Shown: positions 54,518-63,125, counted from the first letter of the stretch. The stretch: 64,000 nt of DNA from Alphaproteobacteria bacterium (GCA_017308135.1 JAFKFM010000016.1:62001-126000); one strand, 5' to 3'. Program-made: numbers and translations. The notes: a model not told the origin generated them from the letters alone.

Positions 54518-54550
54518 GGCGGATTATATGAATCCGCCCCCCTGAGTCAA
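54518..54550 (-). promoter_or_regulatory. Consensus promoter of rpsM-rpsK-rpoA-rplQ
   Basis: On the minus strand TTGACT (54550-54545) and TATAAT (54528-54523) are separated by 16 nt; transcription should start near 54516, about 230 nt before the rpsM start. A perfect 8-bp inverted repeat (GGCGGATT/AATCCGCC, 54518-54538) overlaps the -10 element and half the spacer. Confidence 0.85.
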
Positions 54551-54571
54551 CCGTCAGAATCTCGTATAATC

Positions 54572-54589
54572 CGGGCCCTTTCGGGCCCG
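54572..54589 (-). terminator. Hairpin just after adk
   Basis: CGGGCCC-GAAA-GGGCCCG forms a 7-bp GC stem with a stable GAAA tetraloop, beginning three bases after the adk stop. The following GGATTATACG is not a strong T-tract, so termination may be partial. It separates the spc-type genes from the alpha-operon promoter. Confidence 0.6.
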
Positions 54590-54591
54590 TC

Positions 54592-55254
54592 TCAAACGGC
54601 CGGAACCTCCCGGCCGAGAATCGTGCCCAACGCCTTGGTGACCTGGTCCATATCGGCCATCCCGTCGACCGTCTTGAGCACGCCTTGCTCGCGGTAATAG
54701 GGGATGATCGGCGCGGTTTGGTCGTGATAGGCCTTGAGGCGCGCGGCGACGGTCTCGGCCTTGTCGTCCGGACGGCGGACGATCTTGGTCGAGCCGCAGG
54801 CATCGCACACGCCATCGGCCTTCGAAGGCTTGGTCTGATCGTGATAGACGGCACCGCAAGCGCCGCAGGAATAACGGCCGGAGATGCGCGCGACCAACGC
54901 CGCGTCGTCGACCGCGAGTTCGATCACCGAATCGAGCTTCGTGCCCTTGCCCTTCAGCATGGCGTCGAGCGCTTGGGCTTGCGCGACCGTGCGCGGGAAC
55001 CCGTCGAGGATGAAACCGTTCTTGCAGTCGGGCTCGGCGATGCGCGCTTCGATCATCGCGATCAGGATATCGTCGGAAACGAGCTTACCCGCTTCCATCA
55101 CGGCTTTGGCGCGCTTGCCGACATCGGTGCCCGCGGCGACGGCCGCGCGCAGCATGTCGCCGGTCGACAGCTGAACGACGTTCAGCGCCTTTTCGATGCG
55201 CTTAGCTTGCGTGCCTTTGCCGGCACCCGGCGGTCCCAGAAGAACGATCTTCAT
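54592..55254 (-). CDS. adk: Adenylate kinase
   Basis: 220 residues, long-lid form. P-loop GPPGAGKGTQAKRI, FILDGFPRTVAQA, and a LID with four cysteines (CGACG...CDACG) that should bind zinc. Balances ATP, ADP and AMP. Located after secY as in most spc operons; 29-nt gap. Confidence 0.98.
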   Translation of the reverse strand: MKIVLLGPPGAGKGTQAKRIEKALNVVQLSTGDMLRAAVAAGTDVGKRAKAVMEAGKLVSDDILIAMIEARIAEPDCKNGFILDGFPRTVAQAQALDAMLKGKGTKLDSVIELAVDDAALVARISGRYSCGACGAVYHDQTKPSKADGVCDACGSTKIVRRPDDKAETVAARLKAYHDQTAPIIPYYREQGVLKTVDGMADMDQVTKALGTILGREVPAV

Positions 55255-55283
55255 GGCGATACGGTCCTCCCCCTCCTGCCGCG

Positions 55284-56627
55284 TTAGCGGCGGCTCCCGC
55301 GCAGCTTGGACTTCTTGATGAGTCCCTCGTACTGGTGGGCGAGCAGATGCGAATGCACCTGCGCCACCGTATCCATCGTCACCGACACGACGATCAGCAG
55401 CGACGTGCCGCCGAAGTAGAACGGCACCGAATACTGGCTGATCAGGATTTCCGGCAGCACGCAGATCGCCGCGAGATACGCCGCCCCCAGCACCGTGAGG
55501 CGCGTGAGCACGTAGTCGAGATAATCGGCCGTGTTCTTGCCCGGACGGATGCCGGGCACGAAGCCGCCATGCTTCTTCAGATTGTCGGCCGTCTCGGCCG
55601 GGTTGAAGACGACGGCGGTGTAGAAGAACGCGAAGAACACGATCATGCCGATATACAGCGCGATATAGAGCGGCTGGCCATGCGACAGATGCGTGGTGAG
55701 CCAGGTCAGCCACGCGATTTCGTTGTTCTGGTTGAAATTCACGAAGGTCAGCGGCAGCAGCAGCAGCGACGACGCGAAGATCGGCGGAATGACGCCCGAG
55801 GTGTTGAGCTTCAGCGGCAGATGCGACGACTCGCCGCCGAACATCTTGTTGCCGACCTGACGCTTCGGGTACTGCACGACGATGCGGCGCTGCGCGCGTT
55901 CGATGAACACGATCGCCATGACGACCAGCACCGACATGACCAGCAGGATCAGGATCACGAAGGTCGACAGCGCGCCGGTGCGGCCCATTTCGAGCGTGGC
56001 GCCCAACGCGGTCGGCAGGTTCGCGACGATACCGGCGAAGATAATCAGAGAGATACCGTTGCCGATGCCGCGCTGGGTGATCTGCTCGCCCAGCCACATC
56101 AGGAACATCGTGCCGCCGGTCAGCGTGACGACGCAGGTGAAACGGAAGAACCAGCCCGGATCGATGACCGCACCGCCCGAGCCGCCTTGCATGCCTTCCA
56201 AACCGACGGCGATGCCGAAGGATTGAAACACGGCGAGCAGCAGCGTCAGGTAACGCGTGTACTGGTTCAGCATCTTGCGGCCCGACTCGCCCTCTTTCTT
56301 GAGGGTTTCGAGCTGCGGGGACACGGCGGTCATCAGCTGAATGATGATCGACGCCGTGATGTACGGCATGATGTTGAGCGCGAACAGCGTCATACGCCCG
56401 AGCGCGCCGCCCGAGAACATGTCGAACATGCCCAGGATGCCGCCGCGCTGGGATTCGAAAATCTCGCGCAGGATCTGCGGGTCGATGCCCGGCAGCGGAA
56501 TATAGGTGCCGATCCGGTAGACGATCAGCGCGCCGAGCGTGAACCACAGACGCTTTTTGAGGTCCGTCGCTTTCGCGAAGGCGCCCCAGTTCAACGATTG
56601 CGCTAGCTGTTCGGCCGCCGATGCCAT
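55284..56627 (-). CDS. secY: Preprotein translocase subunit SecY
   Basis: 447 residues, ten transmembrane helices. The plug/TM2 region begins LPGIDPQIL; NIMPYITASIIIQLM, YPKRQVGNKMFGGESSHLPLKLN and GTSLLIVVSVTMDTV are typical. Central pore of the Sec translocon. A strong hairpin lies in the 76-nt gap to rplO. Confidence 0.98.
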   Translation of the reverse strand: MASAAEQLAQSLNWGAFAKATDLKKRLWFTLGALIVYRIGTYIPLPGIDPQILREIFESQRGGILGMFDMFSGGALGRMTLFALNIMPYITASIIIQLMTAVSPQLETLKKEGESGRKMLNQYTRYLTLLLAVFQSFGIAVGLEGMQGGSGGAVIDPGWFFRFTCVVTLTGGTMFLMWLGEQITQRGIGNGISLIIFAGIVANLPTALGATLEMGRTGALSTFVILILLVMSVLVVMAIVFIERAQRRIVVQYPKRQVGNKMFGGESSHLPLKLNTSGVIPPIFASSLLLLPLTFVNFNQNNEIAWLTWLTTHLSHGQPLYIALYIGMIVFFAFFYTAVVFNPAETADNLKKHGGFVPGIRPGKNTADYLDYVLTRLTVLGAAYLAAICVLPEILISQYSVPFYFGGTSLLIVVSVTMDTVAQVHSHLLAHQYEGLIKKSKLRGSRR

Positions 56628-56656
56628 CTGTACCGCTCTCCGATCCTCGAAATCTC

Positions 56657-56698
56657 AACCCTGGAAGATATGGAGGGCCCCGAAGGGCCCTTCCAGGG
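56657..56698 (-). promoter_or_regulatory. Nested hairpin between rplO and secY
   Basis: An outer perfect 9-bp repeat (ACCCTGGAA/TTCCAGGGT) encloses an inner 7-bp repeat (AGGGCCC-CGAA-GGGCCCT). It lies six bases after the rplO stop and 30 nt before secY. There is no strong T-tract on the minus strand; attenuation or RNA processing is more likely than full termination. Confidence 0.65.
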
Positions 56699-56703
56699 TC
56701 AGA

Positions 56704-57279
56704 TCAAGCGGCCGGTGCGGCGGGCTTGGCCCCGCCCTTCTTGGCTTCCTTGGCCTTGCGCTTGGCCTGACGTTCCTTCTTCGCGGCCTTGTCGGCCTCG
56801 ACGCGCTCGCGCTTGGTCTCGACGACCGTCACCGTGCCGCCGGCCTTCTCGATCGCGGCCTTCGCCACTTCCGTGATGCCGTGAACGACCAGGTTGACCT
56901 TCGCCTTGAGGTCTTCCGCACCGCCGCCGAGGATGCGCAAACCGTCGAACTCGCGGCGCAGCACGCCGGCCTTCACCAGCGCGGCGGCGTCGATCGTGCC
57001 GGTCGCGGCGATCATCTTCTCGTCGATCGCCCATTGCAGCTTGCCCAGGTTCAGTTCCTGGTAGCGCAGGCGGAAGACGTTGGTGAAGCCGCGCTTGGGC
57101 AGGCGGCGATAGATCGGCGTCTGACCGCCCTCGAAGCCGTTCAGCGCGACGCCCGAGCGCGCGGTCTGGCCCTTGCCGCCGCGGCCCGACGTCTTGCCGA
57201 GGCCCGAGCCGATACCGCGGCCGAGGCGCTTGGGCGCCTTGCGCGAGCCGCGATTGTCGCGAATCTGATTGAGCTTCAT
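56704..57279 (-). CDS. rplO: 50S ribosomal protein L15
   Basis: 191 residues, longer than the usual 145-165. MKLNQIRDNRGSRKAPKRLGRGIGSGLGKTSGRGGKGQ is the standard N-terminus; after about residue 150 there is a Lys/Ala/Glu-rich tail (ETKRERVEADKAAKKERQAKRKAKEAKK). ATG 57279 matches the family start; another ATG four codons upstream is possible. Confidence 0.96.
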   Translation of the reverse strand: MKLNQIRDNRGSRKAPKRLGRGIGSGLGKTSGRGGKGQTARSGVALNGFEGGQTPIYRRLPKRGFTNVFRLRYQELNLGKLQWAIDEKMIAATGTIDAAALVKAGVLRREFDGLRILGGGAEDLKAKVNLVVHGITEVAKAAIEKAGGTVTVVETKRERVEADKAAKKERQAKRKAKEAKKGGAKPAAPAA

Positions 57280-57316
57280 GGATCGATCCATCTTTTGGAG
57301 CTGCGACGTCCCGGCG

Positions 57317-57499
57317 TTAGGCCGAGACGCGCAACAAATGCTGAACTTTCGCAATCATGCCGCGCACCGAGGGCGTGTCCTCGAGGGTGCGCTTGGAGCG
57401 CACCTTGCCGAGGCCCAGACCCACGAGCGTTTCCTTCTGCCCCGGCTTGCGGCCGGCGACGGAGGCGATCTGTTCGACCGTCACGGTTTTCTTGGCCAT
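57317..57499 (-). CDS. rpmD: 50S ribosomal protein L30
   Basis: 60 residues. TVTVEQIASVAGRKPGQKETLVGLGLGKV and RSKRTLEDTPSVRGMIAKVQHL match L30. 18 nt after rpsE, 37 nt before rplO. Confidence 0.97.
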   Translation of the reverse strand: MAKKTVTVEQIASVAGRKPGQKETLVGLGLGKVRSKRTLEDTPSVRGMIAKVQHLLRVSA

Positions 57500-57517
57500 G
57501 GTGATCTCCGATCCTTT

Positions 57518-58150
57518 TTAGGCGGTCGCGGCGGCGGCCGTGCCGTCGCCTTCGCGGCGGCCGACGATGTCGCCGATCTTCTTCCCGCGCTTGGCGGCCA
57601 CGCTGCGCGGGCTCGCCATGTGCGTGAAGGCGTCGAACGTCGCCTTGATCATGTTGTGCGGGTTGGACGTGCCCGTCGACTTCGCGACGACGTCCTGCAC
57701 GCCCAGGCTTTCGAAAATGGCGCGCATCGGGCCGCCGGCGATGATGCCGGTACCCGGTTCGGCCGCGCGCAGCACGACCTTGCCCGCGCCGAAATGGCCG
57801 CGCACGTCGTGGTGCAGCGTGCGGCCTTCGCGCAGCGGAACGCGAACCATCGCGCGCTTGGCGTATTCGGTCGCCTTGCGGATCGCTTCCGGGACTTCGC
57901 GGGCCTTGCCCGTGCCGTACCCGACCTTGCCCTTGCCGTCGCCGACGACGACGATCGCCGCGAAGCCGAAGCGCTTACCGCCCTTCACGACCTTCGCGAC
58001 ACGGTTGATTGCGACCAGCTTCTCGACCAGTTCGGCCTCATCGCGCTCCGCGCGATCGCCACCGCGATCGCGGCCCCGGCCCCGGCCTTCGCCTTCGCCG
58101 CGCCCGCGACGCCGATCTTCGCCGCCGCCTTCTCCGCCCTTGCGTGCCAT
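57518..58150 (-). CDS. rpsE: 30S ribosomal protein S5
   Basis: 210 residues. Core VEKLVAINRVAKVVKGGKRFGFAAIVVVGDG and VGYGTGKAREVPEAIRKA, then TGIIAGGPMRAI and TGTSNPHNMIKATFDAF. The first 37 residues are an unusual Gly/Arg/Glu-rich leader (EGEGRGRGRDRGGDR), longer than in E. coli S5. Confidence 0.97.
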   Translation of the reverse strand: MARKGGEGGGEDRRRGRGEGEGRGRGRDRGGDRAERDEAELVEKLVAINRVAKVVKGGKRFGFAAIVVVGDGKGKVGYGTGKAREVPEAIRKATEYAKRAMVRVPLREGRTLHHDVRGHFGAGKVVLRAAEPGTGIIAGGPMRAIFESLGVQDVVAKSTGTSNPHNMIKATFDAFTHMASPRSVAAKRGKKIGDIVGRREGDGTAAAATA

Positions 58151-58175
58151 ATGAAGTGCCTTCCTCGAATTCAGA

Positions 58176-58544
58176 TCAGAACGCCAAACCGCCCTCGCGG
58201 GCCCCGTCGGCAAGCGCGCGGACGCGCCCGTGATAACGGTAACCGCCGCGGTCGAACGCGACTTCCTTGACGCCGGCCGCAACCGCGCGCTTGGCCAGAA
58301 GCTCGCCCACGGCCTTCGCCGCCGCGAGATCCGCGCCCTTCGTGCCGCCGGACTTCAACTCCTTGTCCAGGCTCGACGCCGCGGCGAGGGTCTTGCCCGC
58401 CGTGTCGTCGATGATCTGGGCGTAAATGTGCTTGGACGAGCGGAAAATCGACAACCGCACGCGCCCGCCAGCCTTGCGGCGGAGCGCCAAGCGCACGCGC
58501 GCCGTGCGGCGCACATGCATCTGTTTCGCTTTTTGAATCGCCAT
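58176..58544 (-). CDS. rplR: 50S ribosomal protein L18
   Basis: 122 residues. RRKAGGRVRLSIFRSSKHIYAQIIDD and VAFDRGGYRYHGRVRALADGAREGG are the 5S rRNA-binding L18 motifs. 12 nt after rplF. Confidence 0.97.
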   Translation of the reverse strand: MAIQKAKQMHVRRTARVRLALRRKAGGRVRLSIFRSSKHIYAQIIDDTAGKTLAAASSLDKELKSGGTKGADLAAAKAVGELLAKRAVAAGVKEVAFDRGGYRYHGRVRALADGAREGGLAF

Positions 58545-58556
58545 GGCGCGGGTTCC

Positions 58557-59093
58557 TTACTTCTTCTTGCCTTCCTTGCGGCGGATGGTCTCATCCGCGT
58601 ACTTGATGCCCTTGCCCTTGTAGGGCTCAGGGCGGCGGAAGGCGCGGATTTCGGAAGCGACCTGACCGACCTTCTGGCGATCCGCGCCGGAAACGGTCAG
58701 AAGGACGTTCTTGTCGCCGACCTTGATCGTGATCCCTTCCGGGATCGGATAGATCACTTCGTGGCTGAAACCGATCTTGAGGACCAGGTTCTTGCCTTGA
58801 ACGTCGGCGCGGAAGCCGACGCCGTTGATCTCCAGATCGCGGGAGAAGCCCGTCTGGGCGCCCTTGACCATGTTGGCGACCAACGCGCGCGACGTGCCCC
58901 ATGCGGAGCGCGCCTGCTTCGACTGGCTGAGCGGCAGGAAGATCACCTTGCCGCCATCCAGCTTCGCCGAGACTTCGCGATGCAGCGTGAGCGACTGGCG
59001 CCCCGCCTTGCCCGCGACAACGACGTTCTGGCCTTTGACTTCGACGGTCACGCCCTGAGGGACGGCGACCGGCGCTTTTCCGATACGAGACAT
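58557..59093 (-). CDS. rplF: 50S ribosomal protein L6
   Basis: 178 residues. MSRIGKAPVAVPQGVTVEV start and C-terminal RRPEPYKGKGIKYADETIRRKEGKKK are diagnostic of L6. Confidence 0.98.
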   Translation of the reverse strand: MSRIGKAPVAVPQGVTVEVKGQNVVVAGKAGRQSLTLHREVSAKLDGGKVIFLPLSQSKQARSAWGTSRALVANMVKGAQTGFSRDLEINGVGFRADVQGKNLVLKIGFSHEVIYPIPEGITIKVGDKNVLLTVSGADRQKVGQVASEIRAFRRPEPYKGKGIKYADETIRRKEGKKK

Positions 59094-59109
59094 GTTGCCG
59101 GCTCCCCGA

Positions 59110-59508
59110 TCAGAATACGGTGCAGAGGACTTCGCCGCCCACGTTCTGGGCGCGGGCCTCGCCGTCCGACATCACGCCACGCGGCGTGGACAGGATCGAA
59201 ATGCCAAGGCCGCCGTAGAATTTCGGCAGATCCTTGATCTTCGCGTAAACGCGCCGTCCGGGCTTCGACACGCGGGCGATTTCCTTAATCACAGGCTCGC
59301 CTTCGTTGTACTTCAGCTCGACCGAGAAGAACGGAACGCTCTTCTTGGCGTCGACCGACGCGTAACCGCGGATGTAACCTTCACGCGCCAGCACGTCGAG
59401 CACGTTGGCACGCAACTTCGACGCCGGAACGTCGACCGCCGCACTGCGCTGCGACTGCGCGTTGCGGATGCGCGAAAGCATGTCGCCCAAGGGGTCGCTC
59501 ATCGCCAT
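59110..59508 (-). CDS. rpsH: 30S ribosomal protein S8
   Basis: 132 residues. SDPLGDMLSRIRNAQSQRSAAV and C-terminal GLGISILSTPRGVMSDGEARAQNVGGEVLC are S8 signatures. 16 nt before rplF. Confidence 0.98.
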   Translation of the reverse strand: MAMSDPLGDMLSRIRNAQSQRSAAVDVPASKLRANVLDVLAREGYIRGYASVDAKKSVPFFSVELKYNEGEPVIKEIARVSKPGRRVYAKIKDLPKFYGGLGISILSTPRGVMSDGEARAQNVGGEVLCTVF

Positions 59509-59526
59509 GTCCGAATTCCTTCTCTC

Positions 59527-59832
59527 TTACCAGCTCGACTTGACCATGCCGGGGATCTGGCCGACCGAGGCCAGTTCGCGCAGCTTGATGCGGCAAAGCT
59601 TGAACTTGCGGTAGTTGCCGCGCGGGCGGCCGGTGAGCTCGCAACGCAGACGAATGCGCGTCGGCGAGGAGTTGCGCGGAAGTTCGGCGAGCTTGATGCG
59701 CGCCTCGAAACGCTCTTCCGCCGACAGCGACTCGTCGGCCGCCGCTTCCTTCAGGCGCGCGCGCTTGCCGGCGTATTGCTTCGCCAGGCGCTCGCGGCGC
59801 TTGTTCTTCTCGACCGAACTCTTTTTGGCCAT
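59527..59832 (-). CDS. rpsN: 30S ribosomal protein S14
   Basis: 101 residues, the long zinc-free form: no CxxC pairs. RCELTGRPRGNYRKFKLCRIKLRELASVGQIPGMVKSSW is the standard C-terminus. Confidence 0.98.
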   Translation of the reverse strand: MAKKSSVEKNKRRERLAKQYAGKRARLKEAAADESLSAEERFEARIKLAELPRNSSPTRIRLRCELTGRPRGNYRKFKLCRIKLRELASVGQIPGMVKSSW

Positions 59833-59851
59833 GTCTAAAGGCTCCGGGCGG

Positions 59852-60394
59852 TCAGTTGTAGAACGGCATGTTGAAGCCCTTCAGAAGCGCCTTGGCTTCC
59901 TCGTTGGACTTCGCCGTCGTGACGATGATGATGTCCATGCCCCGGACCGCGTCGATGCGGTCGTAGTTGATTTCCGGGAACACGATCTGCTCCTTGATGC
60001 CGAGCGCGTAGTTGCCGCGGCCGTCGAAGGAACGGCCCGACAGCCCGCGGAAGTCGCGCACGCGCGGCAGGGCGATGTTCACCAGACGGTCGAGGAACTC
60101 GTACATGCGCGCACCGCGAAGGGTGACCTTCGCGCCGATCGGCAGGCCGCGACGCAGCTTGAAGTTCGCGATCGCCTTGCGCGCGCGGATGACCTGCGGC
60201 TTCTGGCCGGTGATCGCCGAGAGTTCGGCGACGGCGGCTTCGAGCTTCTTGGCGTCGTGCGCGGCTTCGCCCACGCCCATGTTCACCACGATCTTCTCGA
60301 TCTTGGGAACCTGCATGGGGCTCTTGTACCCGAACTCCTTCATGAGCGCGGGACGCACGGCCGACTGATAGTTTTCCTGAAGACGGGTCGTCAT
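59852..60394 (-). CDS. rplE: 50S ribosomal protein L5
   Basis: 180 residues. KIEKIVVNMGVGEA, RRGLPIGAKVTLRGARMYEFLDRLVNIALPRVRDFRG and GIKEQIVFPEINYD identify L5. ATG 60394 is preferred, with GGTGA six bases upstream; a GTG three codons earlier overlaps the rplX stop. Confidence 0.97.
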   Translation of the reverse strand: MTTRLQENYQSAVRPALMKEFGYKSPMQVPKIEKIVVNMGVGEAAHDAKKLEAAVAELSAITGQKPQVIRARKAIANFKLRRGLPIGAKVTLRGARMYEFLDRLVNIALPRVRDFRGLSGRSFDGRGNYALGIKEQIVFPEINYDRIDAVRGMDIIIVTTAKSNEEAKALLKGFNMPFYN

Positions 60395-60399
60395 GGCTA

Positions 60400-60708
60400 T
60401 CACCGATCGATCATTTCGCCGGACCGGCGCGCGAAGCGGAGCTTGCGGCCGTCGACGGTCTTGTAGCCGACCTTCGTCGGCTTACGGTCCTTGGGGTCGA
60501 TCAAGGCGACGTTCGAGACGTGGATCGGGGCTTCCTTTTCCACGATCCCGCCCGGACGGCCCTGCGTCGGACGCGTATGGCGCTTGACCATATTCACGCC
60601 CTGGATCAGCACCGTCTCGTCGTCCGGGAAGACCTTCACGATCTTGCCCGTCTTGCCCTTCTCGCGGCCGGTCAGGACGGCGACTTCGTCGTCTTTACGG
60701 ACCTTCAT
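60400..60708 (-). CDS. rplX: 50S ribosomal protein L24
   Basis: 102 residues. KVRKDDEVAVLTGREKGKTGKIVKV is the KOW motif, then VKRHTRPTQGRPGGIVEKEAPIHVSNV. ATG 60708 overlaps the rplN stop by one base (TGATG); a GTG one codon earlier is an alternative. Confidence 0.97.
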   Translation of the reverse strand: MKVRKDDEVAVLTGREKGKTGKIVKVFPDDETVLIQGVNMVKRHTRPTQGRPGGIVEKEAPIHVSNVALIDPKDRKPTKVGYKTVDGRKLRFARRSGEMIDR

Positions 60709-61076
60709 CACAGCACCTCCGGCGCCAGCGAGATGATCTTCATGTAGCCCTTGCCGCGCAGCTCGCGCGTGACGGGCCCGAAGATACGCGTCCCGATGGG
60801 TTCGCCTTCCTTATTGATCAGCACGGCCGCGTTGCGGTCGAAGCGCACCGACGAGCCGTCGGCGCGGCGGATCTCTTTCGAGGTCCGCACGATCACCGCC
60901 TTGTGCACGTCGCCCTTCTTCACGCGGCCCTTCGGAATCGCTTCCTTGACCGACACGACGATGATGTCGCCGATCGAAGCCGTCTTGCGCTGGGAGCCGC
61001 CGAGCACCTTGACGCACTGGACGCGGCGCGCGCCCGAGTTGTCGGCGACTTCCAAGTTGGTGCGCATCTGGATCAT
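60708..61076 (-). CDS. rplN: 50S ribosomal protein L14
   Basis: 122 residues, exact family length. MIQMRTNLEVADNSGARRVQCVKVLGGS and GTRIFGPVTRELRGKGYMKIISLAPEVL are diagnostic. Confidence 0.98.
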   Translation of the reverse strand: MIQMRTNLEVADNSGARRVQCVKVLGGSQRKTASIGDIIVVSVKEAIPKGRVKKGDVHKAVIVRTSKEIRRADGSSVRFDRNAAVLINKEGEPIGTRIFGPVTRELRGKGYMKIISLAPEVL

Positions 61077-61100
61077 GGTTTCAGTCCTTCGATGCTGACG

Positions 61101-61340
61101 TCAGGCGGCGGTGCCGTCGACGACTTCCCAGCACTTGCGCTTGGAAAGCGGCCGGCATTCGCGGATGCGCACGACGTCGCCTTCCTTGATGCGGTTCGTC
61201 TCGTCATGCGCCAGATACTTCTTCGAGCGCACGATGAACTTCTTGTAGATCGGGTGCATGACGCGGCGTTCGACACGGACCGTGACGGTCTTGTCCATCG
61301 CGTCGGAGGTGCACACGCCTTGGAGAATGCGACGGGGCAT
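61101..61340 (-). CDS. rpsQ: 30S ribosomal protein S17
   Basis: 79 residues. PRRILQGVCTSDAMDKTVTVRVERRVMHPIYKKFI and VRIRECRPLSKRKCWEVV are S17 motifs. Confidence 0.97.
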   Translation of the reverse strand: MPRRILQGVCTSDAMDKTVTVRVERRVMHPIYKKFIVRSKKYLAHDETNRIKEGDVVRIRECRPLSKRKCWEVVDGTAA

Positions 61341-61360
61341 GTCTTCTCTCGTCCTCTTCC

Positions 61361-61582
61361 TCAGGCCTTGGCCGCGGCGGTTTTCGCCGTGCCGCGAGCG
61401 CGTTCGGCCAGCAGCGTCTCGATCCGCGCGATGTCGCGGCGAACGGTGCGCACGCGCGCCACGTTCTCGAGCTGGCCGGAGGCCTTCTGGAAACGCAGGT
61501 TGAACTGCTCTTTGCGCAGGTCGCCCAGCTGATCCTTCAGCTGGTCGTCCGTCTTGGCGCGGAAATCGGCGGGCTTCGTCAT
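61361..61582 (-). CDS. rpmC: 50S ribosomal protein L29
   Basis: 73 residues. KTDDQLKDQLGDLRKEQFNLRFQKASGQLENVARVRTVRRDIARIETLL is the two-helix L29 body; a short Ala-rich tail follows. It starts two bases after the rplP stop. Confidence 0.97.
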   Translation of the reverse strand: MTKPADFRAKTDDQLKDQLGDLRKEQFNLRFQKASGQLENVARVRTVRRDIARIETLLAERARGTAKTAAAKA

Positions 61583-61584
61583 GG

Positions 61585-62004
61585 TCAGGCCTCGTCGCCC
61601 AGACGCGTCACGATGCGCGTCTTGATGGGCAGCTTGGCGGCGGCCAGAACGAACGCCTCTTCGGCGATGTTCTTCGGCACGCCGTCGATCTCGAACAGGA
61701 TGCGGCCCGGGTTGATGCGGACCACCCAGAATTCGGGCGAACCCTTGCCGGAACCCATGCGGACTTCGGCGGGCTTGCGCGACACGGGCACATCCGGGAA
61801 CACGCGGATCCACACGCGGCCGGCGCGCTTCAGGTGGCGCGTGATCGTGCGGCGGGCCGCTTCGATCTGGCGCGCGGTCACGCGTTCCGGTTCCAGGGCC
61901 TTGAGGCCGTAGGCGCCGAAATTCAGCGTGAAACCGCCCTTGGCGTTGCCGTGGATACGGCCCTTATGCGCCTTGCGGAATTTGGTGCGCTTCGGAGAAA
62001 GCAT
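61585..62004 (-). CDS. rplP: 50S ribosomal protein L16
   Basis: 139 residues. MLSPKRTKFRKAHKGRIHGNAKGG and RVFPDVPVSRKPAEVRMGSGKGSPEFWV match L16. 18 nt after rpsC. Confidence 0.98.
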   Translation of the reverse strand: MLSPKRTKFRKAHKGRIHGNAKGGFTLNFGAYGLKALEPERVTARQIEAARRTITRHLKRAGRVWIRVFPDVPVSRKPAEVRMGSGKGSPEFWVVRINPGRILFEIDGVPKNIAEEAFVLAAAKLPIKTRIVTRLGDEA

Positions 62005-62022
62005 GGTTCTTGCGTCCTATCC

Positions 62023-62700
62023 TTAGCGCGCGGGCTGCTGTTCCATGGCGCGCTTGTCCTGCGCCATCGGGTCGTGGGCCATGATCTCGCCCTTGAACAC
62101 CCAAACTTTCACACCGCACGTGCCGTAGGTCGTCTTGGCCGTCGCCGTGCCGAAATCGATCTCGGCGCGCAGCGTGTGCAGCGGCACGCGGCCTTCGCGA
62201 TACCACTCGATACGCGCGATTTCAGCGCCGCCCAGACGGCCCGAGCAGTTGATCCGGATGCCGAGCGCGCCCAAGCGCATCGCCGACTGAACCGCGCGCT
62301 TCATCGCGCGGCGGAAGGCCACGCGGCGCTCCAGCTGCTGGGCGATGTTTTCGGCGATCAGACGCGCGTCGATTTCCGGCTTGCGGATTTCGACGATGTT
62401 GAGGCTGACCTCGGCCTTCGTGAGCTTGGCGACTTCCGAGCGCAGCTTTTCGATGTCCGCGCCCTTCTTGCCGATCACCACGCCCGGTCGGGCGGTGTGC
62501 AGCGTGATGCGCGCCTTCTTCGCCGGACGCTCGATGACGACGCGGCTCACGCCCGCCTGCATCAGCTTGTCCTGCAGCCACTCGCGCAGACGCAGATCTT
62601 CGTGCAGCATCGCGCTGTACCGGCGATCCGCGAACCAGCGCGAATCCCAGGTGCGGTTGATGCCGACGCGCAGACCGATCGGATTGATTTTCTGACCCAT
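62023..62700 (-). CDS. rpsC: 30S ribosomal protein S3
   Basis: 225 residues. MGQKINPIGLRVGINRTWDSRWFAD, KH-domain RPGVVIGKKGADIEKLRSEV and GTATAKTTYGTCGVKVWVFKGEI identify S3. 9 nt after rplV. Confidence 0.98.
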   Translation of the reverse strand: MGQKINPIGLRVGINRTWDSRWFADRRYSAMLHEDLRLREWLQDKLMQAGVSRVVIERPAKKARITLHTARPGVVIGKKGADIEKLRSEVAKLTKAEVSLNIVEIRKPEIDARLIAENIAQQLERRVAFRRAMKRAVQSAMRLGALGIRINCSGRLGGAEIARIEWYREGRVPLHTLRAEIDFGTATAKTTYGTCGVKVWVFKGEIMAHDPMAQDKRAMEQQPAR

Positions 62701-62709
62701 GGCGACTCC

Positions 62710-63123
62710 TCAGGCGGCCTTGGCGGGCTTTTCAGCCTTCGCCTTGGCTTCGGCGGCGCGCTCGCGCACGATCACCGTGAGATGGCTGTACGGCTTGACG
62801 ATCGACGCCGAACGGCCACGGCCGCGGGCGTGGAAGCGACGCATCTGGATCGACTTGCCGACATGCGCTTCGGCGACGACCAGACGGTCGACGTCGAGCT
62901 GATGGTTGTTCTCGGCGTTGGCGATCGCGGCCTGCAGCACCTTCTTGACCGTGCCGGCGATGCGGCGCTTCGAGAAGGTGAGCTCGGCCAGCGCCGTCTG
63001 CGCGGCCTTGCCGCGGATCAGTTCGGCGACCACGTTCAGCTTGCGCGGGGAAATCCGGATCGTGCGCAGGATGGCGCGCGCTTCGGTTTCCTTGAGCGAC
63101 CGGGGACGAGAGGGTTTCGACAT
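62710..63123 (-). CDS. rplV: 50S ribosomal protein L22
   Basis: 137 residues. ILRTIRISPRKLNVVAELIRGK and FHARGRGRSASIVKPYSHLTVIV are L22 signatures; Ala/Lys-rich C-terminal tail. It begins two bases after the rpsS stop. Confidence 0.97.
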   Translation of the reverse strand: MSKPSRPRSLKETEARAILRTIRISPRKLNVVAELIRGKAAQTALAELTFSKRRIAGTVKKVLQAAIANAENNHQLDVDRLVVAEAHVGKSIQMRRFHARGRGRSASIVKPYSHLTVIVRERAAEAKAKAEKPAKAA

Positions 63124-63125
63124 GG

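Noticed and set aside
54592..56658. A single 688-codon frame covering adk and much of secY
   Set aside because: Only the last 220 codons are adenylate kinase; the rest is an out-of-frame reading of secY, so this is not a fusion.
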